The position numbers were made by a program, and so were the translations under genes. The notes below the pieces were generated by a model. It saw only the letters and a program-made list of their open reading frames with translations, was not told the DNA's origin and did no database searches. DNA of 64,000 bases from Hybos culiciformis. Its lineage: Eukaryota > Arthropoda > Insecta > Diptera > Hybotidae. Below are positions 12,391-24,506 of this stretch, in pieces (position 1 is the first letter of the stretch; the number at the start of each line of letters is the position of its first letter). The stretch covers positions 21,493,829 to 21,557,828 of the forward strand of contig OZ023275.1 in NCBI GenBank assembly GCA_964007475.1. The letters run 5' to 3'.

Positions 12391-15320
12391 TAGGTATATG
12401 CCTCTTTTTGTGATACAAAAGAAAATTAAAAAATTCAACTAAATTACTATATTATTCTATTTTGAATTCTTCCAATTTTTTGGTCACTATAGGGAATAAT
12501 ATTTAAAAGAAATTTTCGTTTTTAAATTATATTAAATCTTTCTGTAATAAAATTATTCACAAATTGTGATTCTGGGGAAAAGGAAATGTAAATATATAAA
12601 ATAAAAAAATGTAAAAACATTCTTGTTACCTAAATAACAAATTTCCTTATTGGTTCCCAGAATTTAGTTTTCTATTTTTTATTAAAACTTTTATAAATTT
12701 TTCTATTTTGTTGTTAAATCCGGTTAAAATTTTGTTAAAGAAACTCAAATAGAGCTTATAAATGTAGCCTAGAGTAATTTTTGTACATTATTTTATAATT
12801 CTACAACCATTATCGTTTACTTTGATTGTTGTAAAAAGAAATAAATAATATTTTATGGATTCTGAAATAAGTTTTTAATATTTTATTTTTAAGGAAAATC
12901 CCATTTAAGATCTTTTAATTCTATCGATATATTTGCAACAGATCTATTGGAATATGCAGGAAATGGACTTTAAAGTATTCTTTTAACATTATATCCTCTC
13001 AAAGGAATATAAGAAAAATGTTTCTATATGGATATTAAATGTTTTATTATGTTATTGGAAATGAATCTGAAAAACTCGTTATAATGAGACAGAAATAATA
13101 AACTTGCTATATCAGTTGAATTAACCTATAAAATATACAAAATTGTAAATGTTTAAAACTAAAATAATTATAAAAATTAACATTTGTACAATTATAATGG
13201 TTAAATTAGTGAAAGGAAATAAATAAGTTCTTTATTAATATAAAGTTCTCCAGGTTGTTTTACTTTATTTGAACCATGAATGAACAAAATAGGATTTTGA
13301 TAATTATATACAAATTGTAATTATAATTTTATGTTCATATATTTTATAGATATACATTTAAATATATGAAATATATGAAAGTAAAATTTCTAGCGACAGC
13401 AATAAGTATGTAGTGTTAGATGCACACGGTATTCGAAATTATTATGGTATAGTATAGGTGATCATATTAAAAAAAAAAAAAGTTTAAACTATAAGTAAAT
13501 TGTAGAGCTTTTAAAGGATAATTATTGAAATAAAGGACAAAAGTTGATTTTTTAAAAAAATTATAAAACTAAAAGACGTAGTGTTAAAACAAAGGACTGT
13601 CCTTTCAAATAAACGTCTGGTCAGCGTAGGTATATAGAATGAAATAACTCTAATAGTTTTTTTAATTGTTTTAAAAAGGGATTACAAAATCAAATTTTAA
13701 TGATAAATTTTTCTATTTGTGGTAATTTTTTCTTCTTATTTTCTTTTTATTCATTTAATTTATTTATTAAGTTGAATTGGCCAAAAAAGAGATTTTGATT
13801 TTATAACTTTTTGACAAGGTAACATTAGTAATTAAAAAAAATTTAGGTCTTATACGCAATACGTGTCTGTTGCCATTAAAATGTTAATACTGAATTATGT
13901 TAAAAAAAACATATGTGAGTCTCGGGACACACGGAAGAAGTGAAACTTCATGGCAAGTAGTATAAGATATGACGCCGATCGATTTTTCGACGGCGACTAG
14001 TTGATTTTTGCCCTTAGAATGCTGCGGCCAGTCGACTTAAAATTACTTGTTTTGGGGGAATTCGGCGGCTTAGAAAAAATTAAAACCCAGCGACTACTTA
14101 TACCTTGTTAGCATTCTTATTTAAATTCCACTTATATTCCGGAAAACAAATTACCGTTCGCATTACAAAATTTGATGAGAAGTGGAATTTAATGATGTAT
14201 ACAAAAATTTAGAAAGAGAAAAAATTTTGACTTTTTATCTCACTTTTTATCAATTTTATTTTGTTTTTTTTTTTTCATTTTGACTCGATTTTACAAAAAA
14301 AATTGTTGCCAACTATAATAAAATTTCAAAAAGTGAGTGAAAATAACTATAAATATAGAATTTTAACCCTGACAAACTAGAATATGAAAAAGGAATATAC
14401 ATATTCCGGAATATATTTTTATATGAAAAATCCAGTTCATTTTCCTGAAATATTCCGGAAAACAGCATATTCCACAAATATTCTCCTAATGCGAATACCA
14501 TATTAGAGATAAAAGCATTTAAAAATTCTAAAATACTTTTTAAGCTCAAAAAGTTTAGTGGCATAAAATTATTTCAAAATGGCTAGATTTATGGCAACAC
14601 TGATTGCAGATGATTTCAACTATATTTTAAGCTGTAAACACAATTCCGGTTATTAGCGACAATAATGTTTGAAAAAACAGCAGCATGGCTTAAATCATGT
14701 TTTCTTTTTGTTGCCCGAAAAGTTTAACCTAAAATAACTTTTGCAAATATACCTGAAAAATTTCATGTTTAATAGTACTTCTTCTGAAAAGGAATTGTAA
14801 TACATTAATTATCTACAAAATAGGTGCATTGGAACATTTTTATTCAGAATACATATTTGTATTCCAAAAACTTTTTGAAAATTAGCACTAATAATTAATA
14901 AATGAAATATTTGTTATTCAATAATTTAAAATAAATTATATTTCCCTTTCAATCGAAAAAAAAATAGTATTTTCGACTTTTATTCTTAGCCAATACAGAG
15001 TAGGTTATTGCGCTGATAAGCTTCATTAAGTTGCTAGCGGCTGTCGGTTTTATCATCAGCTGACACATAATTTTTGCTTTTTTCTTTTTTTTTTGCCTTT
15101 TTTTTGACAATAATCGTTTTACTTTTGACAATTATTGTTTTATTTTTTGACAATAATCGTTCTTTTTTTGACACTTACATTTTTTTCACTCTCAATCACA
15201 ATGCCTCTAAAGAAGTTTCACTTCAAAAAACGTATTTGACCAGTTCAAGTTCAAGCGTGCAAAGGAAAGTGAAATAAATATAATAATCAGGATCGTGACA
15301 ATATTCCTCATCGTACATTA

Positions 15321-15457
15321 AAAATCACATTAAAAACAGACGTAAAGTCAAGTGACCTTATGTCCATTTCAAAACGAGATAAAGCCAATTAATATTATAT
15401 TGTTTTTGAAATGGACATAAGATCACTTGACTTTACGTCTGTTTTTAATGTGATTTT
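15321..15457. repeat. Inverted repeat (hairpin)
   Basis: Arms 15321-15379 and 15400-15457 are near-perfect complements (AGACGTAAAGTCAAGTGA against TCACTTGACTTTACGTCT). The homologous hairpin lies near 27893-28020 in copy B, where the right arm gained extra TTTACGTCTG units, a sign of local slippage. Confidence 0.8.
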
Positions 15458-15824
15458 AAGTCACAATTTTTTTCAATGTAAAAGGACATAAGGTTAATAT
15501 ACCGAAATTATGGAAATAAAAATTCTTTGAACAACATTCTTTTGGAAAAGGCCGAAAATCAATTTTCAATTCAATTCAATTTAATTTTTTATTTGTCCAC
15601 AGAATATTTACAATAGTTTTATTATTTAAAGCAATTTCAATAATTTCAAACGTGGTTTTTTTCTTAATATTTTTTTTATAACAAATAATAAGTTGTGATA
15701 ATTTAGAAAGAATGGAAATCAAGTAAGTAATTTGACCTTTTCAAAAAAAATACGGTAGCCGTCCCCCGTTTTCCGAAACCCTTTTTTTTAATTTTTTTAA
15801 TTATAAATATTTGTTTAAAGGATT

Positions 15825-15925
15825 TTGTCCCTAATGAATTTTTTCCGTAGCGAAATTTGTCCGTAATGAATTTTGTCCATAGTGAATTTTGTCCACAGTG
15901 GATTTTGTCCATAGTGAATTTTGGA
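15825..15925. repeat. Minisatellite, ~15-bp unit TTTTGTCCATAGTGAA
   Basis: Six or so imperfect tandem units of GAATTTTGTCCATAGT occur here and again at about 28435-28530. On the minus strand they translate as a repetitive DKIHYGQNSLWTK pattern in several frames, which is why spurious long frames appear. The units vary between the duplicated copies. Confidence 0.7.
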
Positions 15926-16980
15926 AAAAGAATTTTGGGTAAAGAATTTTGGCATAAGGAATTGCGTCACCCAACCCATAATAATCATCGAATTTAGTAA
16001 CATCATAATTGTTGAGATTATTAATTAAAAACCAAAATATTTGAGTACGATTTGAAAGGCAAAATAATGTTACCACACACTCAAATGTGAAGGTACGATC
16101 GTGGCCGGATTTGAGAGGATTGGAGCGATTGCATCCAATTGGGCCTCGCACTTGACTACGCTCGAAGGAGCCTCGCATTTCTAAATTTATTATTTGAATA
16201 AATGCCACAACATATACCGAATCTCGTGCATTTTCACTTCGAGATTCTGTCATTCGGGTTTCGCAGTTAGAAGTCTATTAATAATTTCTAAATTTTTTTA
16301 AAAGCTTAAATAGATTCTAATGATAATTGGTATGTAGATAGGTAGATGTCGATTCTCTTATAAAGCGAAAACTATTTCATCAAAAACAAATTATGTACAC
16401 AGTTGTTGTTGGCACAATTTAAAAAAAAAATACCATTTTTCTAATAATTTTCATTGATGTCAAGTTGTTAAGTGTGTATACATTTATTTATAAGTTTATA
16501 ATATTATTTTCTTCAAAAGGTTTAAAGCTTTACTTTCAAAAGCCTCCATTTTAATTAGTTGTTCTTTTATTTTATTAGATCACGCTTCTAAGATTGAAGC
16601 TCTTCTTTAAAAAGCCTCCAAAAACTATTTTTTCATTTCTCCAAATAAAACCAATATTCATATTATAGATTTCACCTTTACAAATTCATCTTAAAACTTT
16701 TTTCCTAATAATTTTGAAAAAAAAAAATTGACAAAATCATTAAATATTTACTTTGTTTATGCGTCAATTTGTTAAGAAGTGTGCATATATTTATTTATTA
16801 AAATATTATTTTTTTCAATTTTATATTGATAAAAATGTTTGTTCAATTGTTTTTTTTTATGATGTATTTTTTTTTGGAAGATAATAAAGTTTTCACAAAT
16901 TCAAATTAATGTGGAAATTTAATTGCTATTTCATTTTGGAATAAAAATTGTATTTTGTTGGTATAATTTAATGCAAAATC

Positions 16981-17350
16981 ACACTGACAAAAAAAAATTA
17001 CAATAAGAAAAATGAATATCAAAAAGAAATTAGAGTAAAAAAATATATGTGAACCATTTTTAGTCCAAAAAGTTTTTAAATAGAAGTACTAGGTATTATT
17101 TAATAAATGAAATGTTTTTCATTCAACAGGTATATTCTGTGGTGAAAAAGATTGCGGCCTATAACACTGCAACCTAACGCTGACGGTTATGGATAGGGCA
17201 CATCGTAGTGGGAAAGTGGTAGGGAAAGTGTCTTGGACTTGATAAGGGATTGGCTGGAAGCGGCTTTTTCGACTGCGTGTCCCATATCTCGTTAGACGTA
17301 GTTAGGATTACGTGTTCGGGCTGTTTCTACAAACATTCTACATGCTTATA
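16981..17350. other. Unassigned spacer
   Basis: A short non-coding spacer between duplication copy A and the next TIR element. The part at 17140-17340 is less AT-rich (ctgacggttatggatagggc and following) but has no convincing frame. Confidence 0.4.
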
Positions 17351-18589
17351 GGGTCGAATGCCCCCTTATTGTTAGTTTAAGGAATTTACGTTGTTTAAAG
17401 TACTATTTTAGAGAAGCTACGTAAATATATACAAATGTTGACTTGGGAAAATATAATTTGACCTATTTTAAAGAAATTCTGATCCCCGAATTAACGCTTC
17501 CAATCAAACAAATTGTTAAAATTTTACCTTTTTAATAATATTGCAATTTTACCCACTTATTGTTAGTATGTCCCACTTATTGTTAGAAAATATGCCACAT
17601 ATTGTTAGTCATATTTTTTATGTAATTTTTTTTTTTTTTTTTTATTTTTTATGTAATTTTAATTGTGTAAATAGACTTTATTTTTTTAAATTTATAAATT
17701 TATTTAATTAAAAAAAAAAAAAATTACATTAGTGAGGAAGAAATCAGTGTAATTCAAACTAATTTTAATAAGTAAAAAAATTATTGTTTATTGGATAATG
17801 GAATGTGGTTGAAAACTTTCGAAACTTGACACAACATCTGACTTAATAATTTCGATTACCAGTCTAATATTTTCGATAGCCAATCTACTAATACAACTAA
17901 TATTTTTTCTCACTCATTTCCTAAAATTGAATCAAATCCTCTATGTTCTTTATATTCTTTTGGACATTTACCTTTTATGTAGGAGAGTGGTGTATGGAAC
18001 AAGAAAATTCCTACTCGCTCCAAATGTCGACATACCATTTTTTATGGCTGCAATTGCACTTGCTAATGAAACTATGATGTATTGACATCGTTTTTTCTCC
18101 AAAAGGAGTTTTTGGTTTTCGGTCTAGTAATTAAACTTAAAAACCGAAATAAAAAATTTACTAACAATAAGTGGCCATTTAAAAAAAAAATTAATCCCTC
18201 TTATTGCTTTATACAAAAAACGAGAAAAATTTTTTTTTTTTAAACTGACAATTAAGTCTTTAAATTTAATGTTTTCATTCACTATTTATCACAAAAAAAC
18301 TGAAATTTTAGTAACAGCCAAAAATTAATAGTTTAATTTTAATTCGTTGTTTCTTGATCAAAACTATTAAGAAATTAAAAAATTTTGACTACACCTCCGA
18401 TAATCCCGTTGTTTCTTCATGTGAAAATTTTTTTTTAAACTTTCCACCAGACTAAAACGTTAACATTGATAACGCAAATAACTTCCATGTTTCAAAACAT
18501 AAGTCGCTGTAAAGAAAAGCTTCCAAATTAACCTTTTTTCAACGTACTAACAATAAGGGGGTATATAACAATAAGTGGGCATTCGACCC
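17351..18589. mobile_element. TIR element with CTTATTGTTAG subterminal repeats
   Basis: The left end is GGGTCGAATGCCCCCTTATT and the right end, read in complement, starts GGGTCGAATGCCCACTTATT. Both are flanked by TATA (17347-17350, 18590-18593), which may be a 4-bp duplication or an extension of the repeat. CTTATTGTTAG-like units recur near the left end (17365, and three times in 17555-17610), and CTAACAATAAG near the right end (18166-18175, 18545-18560). No transposase frame is visible, so it is non-autonomous. It sits exactly at the left boundary of duplication copy B. Confidence 0.7.
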
Positions 18590-18591
18590 TA

Positions 18592-20599
18592 TATGCTTCT
18601 TTTTGTGATACAAAAGAAAATTAAAAAATTCAACTAAATTACTATATTATTCTATTTTGAATTCTTCCGATTTTTTGGTCACTATAGGGAATAATATTTA
18701 AAAGAAATTTTCGTTTTTAAATTATATTAAATCTTTCTGTAATAAAATTATTCACAAATTGTGATTCTGGGGAAAAGGAAATGTAAATGTATAAACTAAC
18801 AAAATGTAAAAACATTCTTGTTACCTAAATAACAAATTTCCTCATTGGTTCCCATATGGAATTTAGTTTTCTATTTTTTTATTAAAACTTTTATAAATTT
18901 TTCTATTTTGTTGTTAAATCCGGTTAAAATTTTATTAAAGAAACTCAAATAGAGCTTATAAATGTAGCCTAGAGTAATTTTTGTACATTATTTTATAATT
19001 CCACAACCATTATCGTTTACTTTGATTGTTGTAAAAAGAAATAAATAATATTTTATGGATTCTGAAATAAGTTTTTAATATTTTATTTTTAAGGAAAATC
19101 CCATTTAAGATCTTTTAATTCTATCGATATATTTGCAACAGATCTATTGGAATATGCAGGAAATGGACTTTAAAGTATTCTTTTAACATTATATCCTCTC
19201 AAAGGAATATAAGAAAAATGTTTCTATATGGATATTAAATGTTTTATTATGTTATTGGAAATGAATCTGAAAAACTCGTTATAATGAGACAGAAATAATA
19301 AACTTGCTATATCAGTTGAATTAACCTATAAAATATACAAAATTGTAAATGTTTAAAACTAAAATAATTATAAAAATTAACATTTGTACAATTATAATGG
19401 TTAAATTAGTGAAAGGAAATAAATAAGTTCTTTATTAATATAAAGTTCTCCAGGTTGTTTTACTTTATTTGAATTGAACCATGAATGAACAAAATAGGAT
19501 TTTGATAATTATATACAAATTGTAATTATAATTTTATGTTCATATATTTTATAGATATACATTTAAATATATGAAATATATGAAAGTAAAATTTCTAGCG
19601 ACAACAATAAGTATGTAGTGTTAGATGTACACGGTATTCGAAATTATTATGGTATGTATAGGTGATCATATTAAAAAAACAAAAAGTTTAAACTATAAGT
19701 AAATTGTAGAGCTTTTAAAGGATAATTATTGAAATAAAGGACAAAAGTTGATTTTTTAAAAAAATTATAAAACTAAAGGACGTAGTCTGGTCAGCGTAGG
19801 TATCTAGAATGAAATAACTCTAATAGTTTTTTTAATTGTTTTAAAAGGGATTACAAAATCAAATTTTAACGGCCATTTAATGGTAATTTTTTCTATTTGT
19901 GGTAATTTTTTTCTTCTTATTTTCTTTTTATTCATTTAATTTACTTATTAAGTTGAATTGGCCAAAAAAGAGATTTTGATTTTATAACTTTTTGACAAGG
20001 TAACATTAGTAATTAAAAAAAATTTATGGTCTTATACGCAATACGTGTCTGTTGCCATTAAAATGTTAATACTGAATTATGGTAAAAAAAACATATGTGA
20101 GTCTCGGGACACACGGAAGAAGTGAAACTTCATGGCAAGTAGTATTTTCTGGGAAGGCTAAATAAATATTTAAAATGGCCAAGTGCATATAAGATATGAC
20201 GCCGATCGATTTTTTCGACGGCGACTAGTTGATTTTTGCCCTTGGAATGCTGCGGCCAGTCGACTTAAAATTACTTGTTTTGGGTGAATTCGGCGGCTTA
20301 GAAAAAATTAAAACCCAGCGACTACTTATACCTTGTTAGCATTCTAATTTAAATTCCACTTATATTCCGGAAAACAAATTACCGTTCGCATTACAAAATT
20401 TGATGAGAAGTGGAATTTAATGATGTGTACAAAAATTTAGAAAGAGAAAAAATTTTTGTTGTTGAAAATTTTGACTTTTTATCTCACTTTTTATCAATTT
20501 TATTTTGTTTTTTTTTTTTTTTTCGTTTTGACTCGAATTTGACAAAAAAAATTGTTGCCAACTATAATAAAATTTCAGAAAGTGAGTGAAAATAACTAT
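18592..20599. repeat. Segmental duplication, copy B, left part
   Basis: Near-identical to 12397-14350. It ends at AATAACTAT immediately before CCCAATATACC, where copy A continues uninterrupted. The duplication resumes at 26932 on the other side of the insertion. Confidence 0.9.
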
Positions 20600-20990
20600 C
20601 CCAATATACCACGAGTCAGTTATTTGTCTAGTTCATCGGAAATAAAAAACATCATTTGTTAACTAACTTAGTATACTAATGATATGAACACGTTAGCCAC
20701 AAGGATATATAAAAAGTACGACATGGATCGTATATAGGTGACAAATAACTGACATTGCCCATACATCAAGTGCCTTCGAGCTAGTTATTTGTAACCGTAA
20801 ATTACGACTGAACGTTAGGTATACGACAAGCATTAAGGTAAAGAATATAGCTGACGTAGCCGTTAGTTATGAAACTAACATATAAGTCAGAATTAAAACT
20901 GTCTCCAGGATCAGTTATCAGGCTGACTACTAAGCTAGTTGTAAATCTTACTTAAATGTCACTTATATGACGGACATCGAAGGACAATTC
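20600..20990. repeat. Left terminal and subterminal repeats of the 6.3-kb element
   Basis: After the terminal CCCAATATACCA, the motif appears as GTCAGTTATTTGTCTAG (20615), ACAAATAACTGAC (20734), CTAGTTATTTGTAAC (20781), TTAGTTATGAAACTAAC (20863) and ATCAGTTATCAGG (20911). Such short dispersed subterminal motifs commonly bind transposase in CACTA-type elements. The right side has matching variants at 26514-26524, 26570-26582 and 26765-26782, and a direct repeat around GTCAGCTTTACGTAAACTG at 26428 and 26539. Confidence 0.6.
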
Positions 20991-21003
20991 TATGACTGCC
21001 GTC

Positions 21004-21232
21004 GATGTTAATTGTAAAACATACTTTAATGTAAGCTGACCATTTTTGTCCTCCTAAGGAGGACCTATTCAGAATATTTTTAGTTTTTCGCAAATATTTC
21101 GAAAACGGTGCGTTTTTTACCCATTCATATTTTCGAGATATTTGCGAAAAACTAAAAATATTCTGAATAGGCCCTCCTTTTAGGAGGACAAAAATGGTGA
21201 GCTTACATTAAAGTATATTTTACAATTAACAT
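21004..21232. repeat. Long hairpin near the left end of the gene-carrying element
   Basis: Arms 21004-21101 and 21133-21232 are inverted copies (TGTCCTCCTAAGGAGG against CCTCCTTTTAGGAGGACA, then TTTTAGTTTTTCGCAAATAT against ATATTTGCGAAAAACTAAAA). The loop is ~30 bp. It lies just inside the subterminal repeats and could be an independent MITE or part of the element. Confidence 0.75.
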
Positions 21233-21673
21233 TAACATCAATTAACAAAATGTCAGCTCATTTAATGGTAACTTTGCTAAAGTAAAAAAAACTGTTGTAA
21301 CCAAAATGGCAAAAATAAGAATCAGATATAGTTAATGTTGAAATACTATTTATTATTTAACATAAAAATAATAATAACAAAATTGAAAATTTTTTTCTGG
21401 TTCAACTTTGAAGAACACACTTAGCAATAGGCAAACTTATACAATAACTAAAAGTAGAACAAAAATTGTATCAACCGCATTTGTCTGTTAAGCATTTTAT
21501 CGAAAAGTATAAAATTAAGGAAATCTACAAAATTTAACAATTATAATAAGCTAACATAATTACGGTTTTTTAAGCCTAAGGCAGTATCAATTTTAATATT
21601 TATGTGAATGTTAACTATATTTTGTTTTGTAGAAAATTCCTATTAATTTAAGTCGATTTAAAATATTAAAATA

Positions 21674-22894
21674 TCACACCATACTTTTAATTGAACTGGA
21701 CCACTTCATTGTGGTGGCTGCCTCTGAGAATCCTGATATTGAACTTATGTATCTGTTATATCTAAATCGTGCTATGACTTTGACAATCATCATTAGTGAA
21801 GTAATAAAAGATATTACTGCTGCTACTGCCTGAATAATTGGAAATACATTGATCATAAAATGCAACGAGGAATCAACTTTCATATCATCAACGCGCTAAA
21901 AAGGAAAAAAGAAAATAAATGTAACTATATACTGTATATGTATTAACGTTTTGTTTTTGAACTACTGGAACTATTAGAATTAGCAAATACATACATATGA
22001 GCGTTAAAGTGAGATCGGGAACGAAGATCAAGCTTTTTTATCGTTCAGTAGTCCACTTTAAAAATAACACCTATTTAAAAAAATTTCCTACCTGTTCAAT
22101 CCAAAATACTGGTATAATTTTTTCGCTGAATTTTTTAACCTAAAAAAAAATAAAAAATTGTTAATTTATATATATACATCGCCATAATCAAACTATTCAA
22201 AGCTTATCATGTAAAATACGGGAAAAGGAAGTATACTCTACCGAAATAATTTTGAGCAGTTACGGACATTGATCCGAGCTTTTCAAATTAATAATAGGTA
22301 AAAAAATATCTTGCGATAATCAATAAAAGAATTTGAAATGTTGAATTTCAAATTCCTAATGTATTTTGTTTTTGTGAATTTCAAATACACGTTCCAGAGC
22401 AAGTATTTGAAATATCATTACTGTCAAATTTACACTAGGAATTTGAAGTTCAGAATTTCGAATTTTTTTGTGGCGAAGCTCTATTGTGCTTTAATATTTT
22501 ATTTCTTATTTTTTTAATTGTATTTTTTGTATGGAATGAATAAATCGTATTTATACTTTTATGGTTAACTGGTTATATGTACATAACACCATTAGATATG
22601 ACAATGGGTTATTATTGGTAAATAAAATATATTTAATATTACATAACGATAATAGTATGCGACAGATTTAGAAAGAAACTTTAACAAGATAAATAAAATA
22701 TATAGCATAAAAGAAGAAATTAAGAGTATTTTTTTCCGTCCAATGGCCTTGGTTTCAGGTTGAAATCAAACAAAAACGAATTAGGCACCATTTAAGCTTA
22801 AATATGCGACTTTTGCGACTTACCTTGTCTATATAATTAATTTTTGGAACAGGAATATTAGACTGCATTGCTCCAGCTCCTGCAACTTGTAGAC
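21674..22894 (-). CDS. CD36 / scavenger receptor class B-like, three C-terminal exons
   Basis: Three minus-strand exons splice in frame: 22894-22824 (acceptor TTTTTAG, donor GTAAGT), 22139-22092 (donor GTAGGA) and 21895-21674, ending in TGA. They encode about 112 residues. The first two give MQSNIPVPKI and PVFWIEQ, matching the end of the CD36 ectodomain, where a '...MQ.N.......P.FW.E' pattern precedes the second membrane segment. The third has a hydrophobic helix (FPIIQAVAAVISFITSLMMI) followed by a basic, Ser-rich tail. Family members are usually ~500 residues with two membrane segments; the N-terminal segment and most of the ectodomain are absent, and no upstream exon was found between 22895 and MED28. 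The first exon enters one base into a codon, so an upstream exon is needed. Probably a captured 3' gene fragment. Family call moderately sure; function in this setting unknown. Confidence 0.6.
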
Positions 22895-24338
22895 CTAAAA
22901 AGTTTGATAATGTTGTTAATATAGAACAATCAAAGCATACATAATCGAAAACTAACTGAACTGAACTGAACTAACTGAAAACTAACTGAAGATAAATAAT
23001 GACTTGGAAGGAAGAGGATTTACCGAAATGGTTATAGTTTATTCTGTTAGGGATCCTTGAGTTTATTTTTCTACAAATTTAAACCTTAGAGGTAATGAAC
23101 TATTTTAATTTAAATTGAATCCTAGCAAGTAAGTTGACTTACTATATATATACAAATATACTTATATATATATATAGAAAGTAAGTTGACAAATTTATTA
23201 TTGTATTTTTTTTAAATGCAAATAAGGGCAGCTCGAATATTTATTTTAGAAAAAAAAAACTTTTAAAAATTTTTGTAGTTCAATCAATTAATGAGGATAT
23301 AATAATGTGTAATATTATTTTGTTTGTATATAATATAACTGATAAATATCATGGTTAATTTATCAATCGCTCCACGATATTAAATTTTAAATTATAATAT
23401 TCTGATCAGCTCATACTATTATGTTCGATTTTTGTCACCAATTTCGCTGTAGCCTATTTAGGTCACTTAAAATAAATTAGTTTTAGATTTGCCGTAGTAA
23501 AGAACATTACGGATGTTTTACCAAACATTCTCATTGTTGGCAAATTTTTTAAATAACTTAGATAAAACTTTTATTGAATTTCTTTATATGTTCTTCATAT
23601 TAGCAATTTTTTTTGAAAAAAAAATATAATTTCAAAAAAAGTTATTGAGAAGAAATATTCAAATAAATAACATGATATTGTATTTGCTTTTCTAACTGGT
23701 AGACTTTTAGACACACTACCTTAAATATCTTAAATTTTAATTTCCTTGTAAAGCATTTGAATTTTTTTGATTCATTAATAATATTTAGATAAATATATGC
23801 ACGAAAAGTTTGGAATAAGTGCCACTAATATTCTTAGATAGAAAATTTAAATTATGGAAATTATGGAAATATTTTGAGTATCTGATTCACACAAATAATA
23901 TATAAATTAATTACAATAACATTAGTTACTTATTTCACTATTTCTTAATTATTTAAGAAACAACATCTTTAGAATATGAAAATCTTTAGGGGTTGTTTGC
24001 ACGTTGAACGTTATCTTTGTGAAAATTTTGTCATAAAGAAAATTAAGTCTGCTTTAGACTTTCATAATTTTGTGTTTACATTGATTTAAATTGCCAATAT
24101 TTTTTAGTAGAAAATTAATATTTAGAAAAAAAAAATGATTGAAATTCAAAAATTTTGAAAAAAATATTAACCGAAGTTAACAAAAAATATATATGTGAGC
24201 ATTATTAGCATTATAAAATGCTTTTTAGTACCCTTTAGTTATGCCTTAATCTATTACTTTCTATTTTTTATATTTCTTAAAAATTAAATTTTGAATTCTG
24301 AAATTTTTATGATGTGTAAACGAAATTTAAAATATTTT
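22895..24338. other. Non-coding interior of the gene-carrying element
   Basis: AT-rich sequence between the CD36-like exons and the RG exon. It contains a CTGAACTGAACTAACTG microsatellite-like patch (22950-22990) and an ATATATAC run near 23146-23176. I looked for the missing upstream CD36 exons on the minus strand here and did not find them. Confidence 0.45.
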
Positions 24339-24506
24339 TTATGATAACGAAGCTCCGTGAAACTCAGGAGCAGGCTCTTGACCACGAGCACGACCTCTAG
24401 CTCGACCTCGGCCACGCCTAAAAAAAAAGTATATTTGAAATTTAATTACCAAATAAAAGTTGATTTTTATAAATATATATACATACCCCCTACCCCTTGC
24501 CCCGCG
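24339..24506 (-). pseudogene. RG-rich exon resembling a PIWI-protein N-terminus
   Basis: Directly after the MED28 stop codon, in the same frame, the minus strand reads seven RG-type residues (24506-24487), then a donor GTATGT, a ~69-bp intron and an acceptor TTTTTTTTAG. The next exon (24417-24339) continues in phase 2 as RGRGRARGRARGQEPAPE, plus seven more residues before a TAA. Repeated R-G/R-A followed by GQE is a hallmark of PIWI-clade Argonaute N-termini, where the arginines are methylated and bound by Tudor proteins. No PAZ or PIWI domain follows. Either this is a captured first exon of a PIWI gene, or a C-terminal RG extension of MED28 cut off by a TGA. The latter would need CGA to TGA, readthrough at TGA-C, or splicing from the weaker GTGACG inside exon 4, which also keeps frame. 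Confidence 0.45.

Larger units (their letters stand above)
12397..16980. repeat. Segmental duplication, copy A (uninterrupted)
   Basis: This 4.6-kb block is nearly identical to 18592-20599 followed by 26932-29585. Differences are scattered substitutions and small indels; for example, about 34 bp at 13585-13620 are missing in copy B, and copy B has ~45 extra bp near 20144-20190. Copy A is uninterrupted at 14348-14351, where copy B holds a 6.3-kb insertion, so it supplies the empty target site. A conserved frame of ~140 codons on the minus strand (15831-16253) differs between copies only by replacements, so it does not look like a constrained protein. Confidence 0.9.

Noticed and set aside
14313..14564. 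83-codon minus-strand frame repeated at 26858-27145
   Set aside because: Identical because the DNA is duplicated; it covers an AATATTCCGGAA-type palindrome and has no motif. In copy B it runs out into the transposon end.
15831..16253. 140-codon minus-strand frame conserved in both duplication copies (also 28441-28863)
   Set aside because: Differences between copies are almost all replacements, the C-terminal part is minisatellite, and no motif is seen; it looks like translated repeat.
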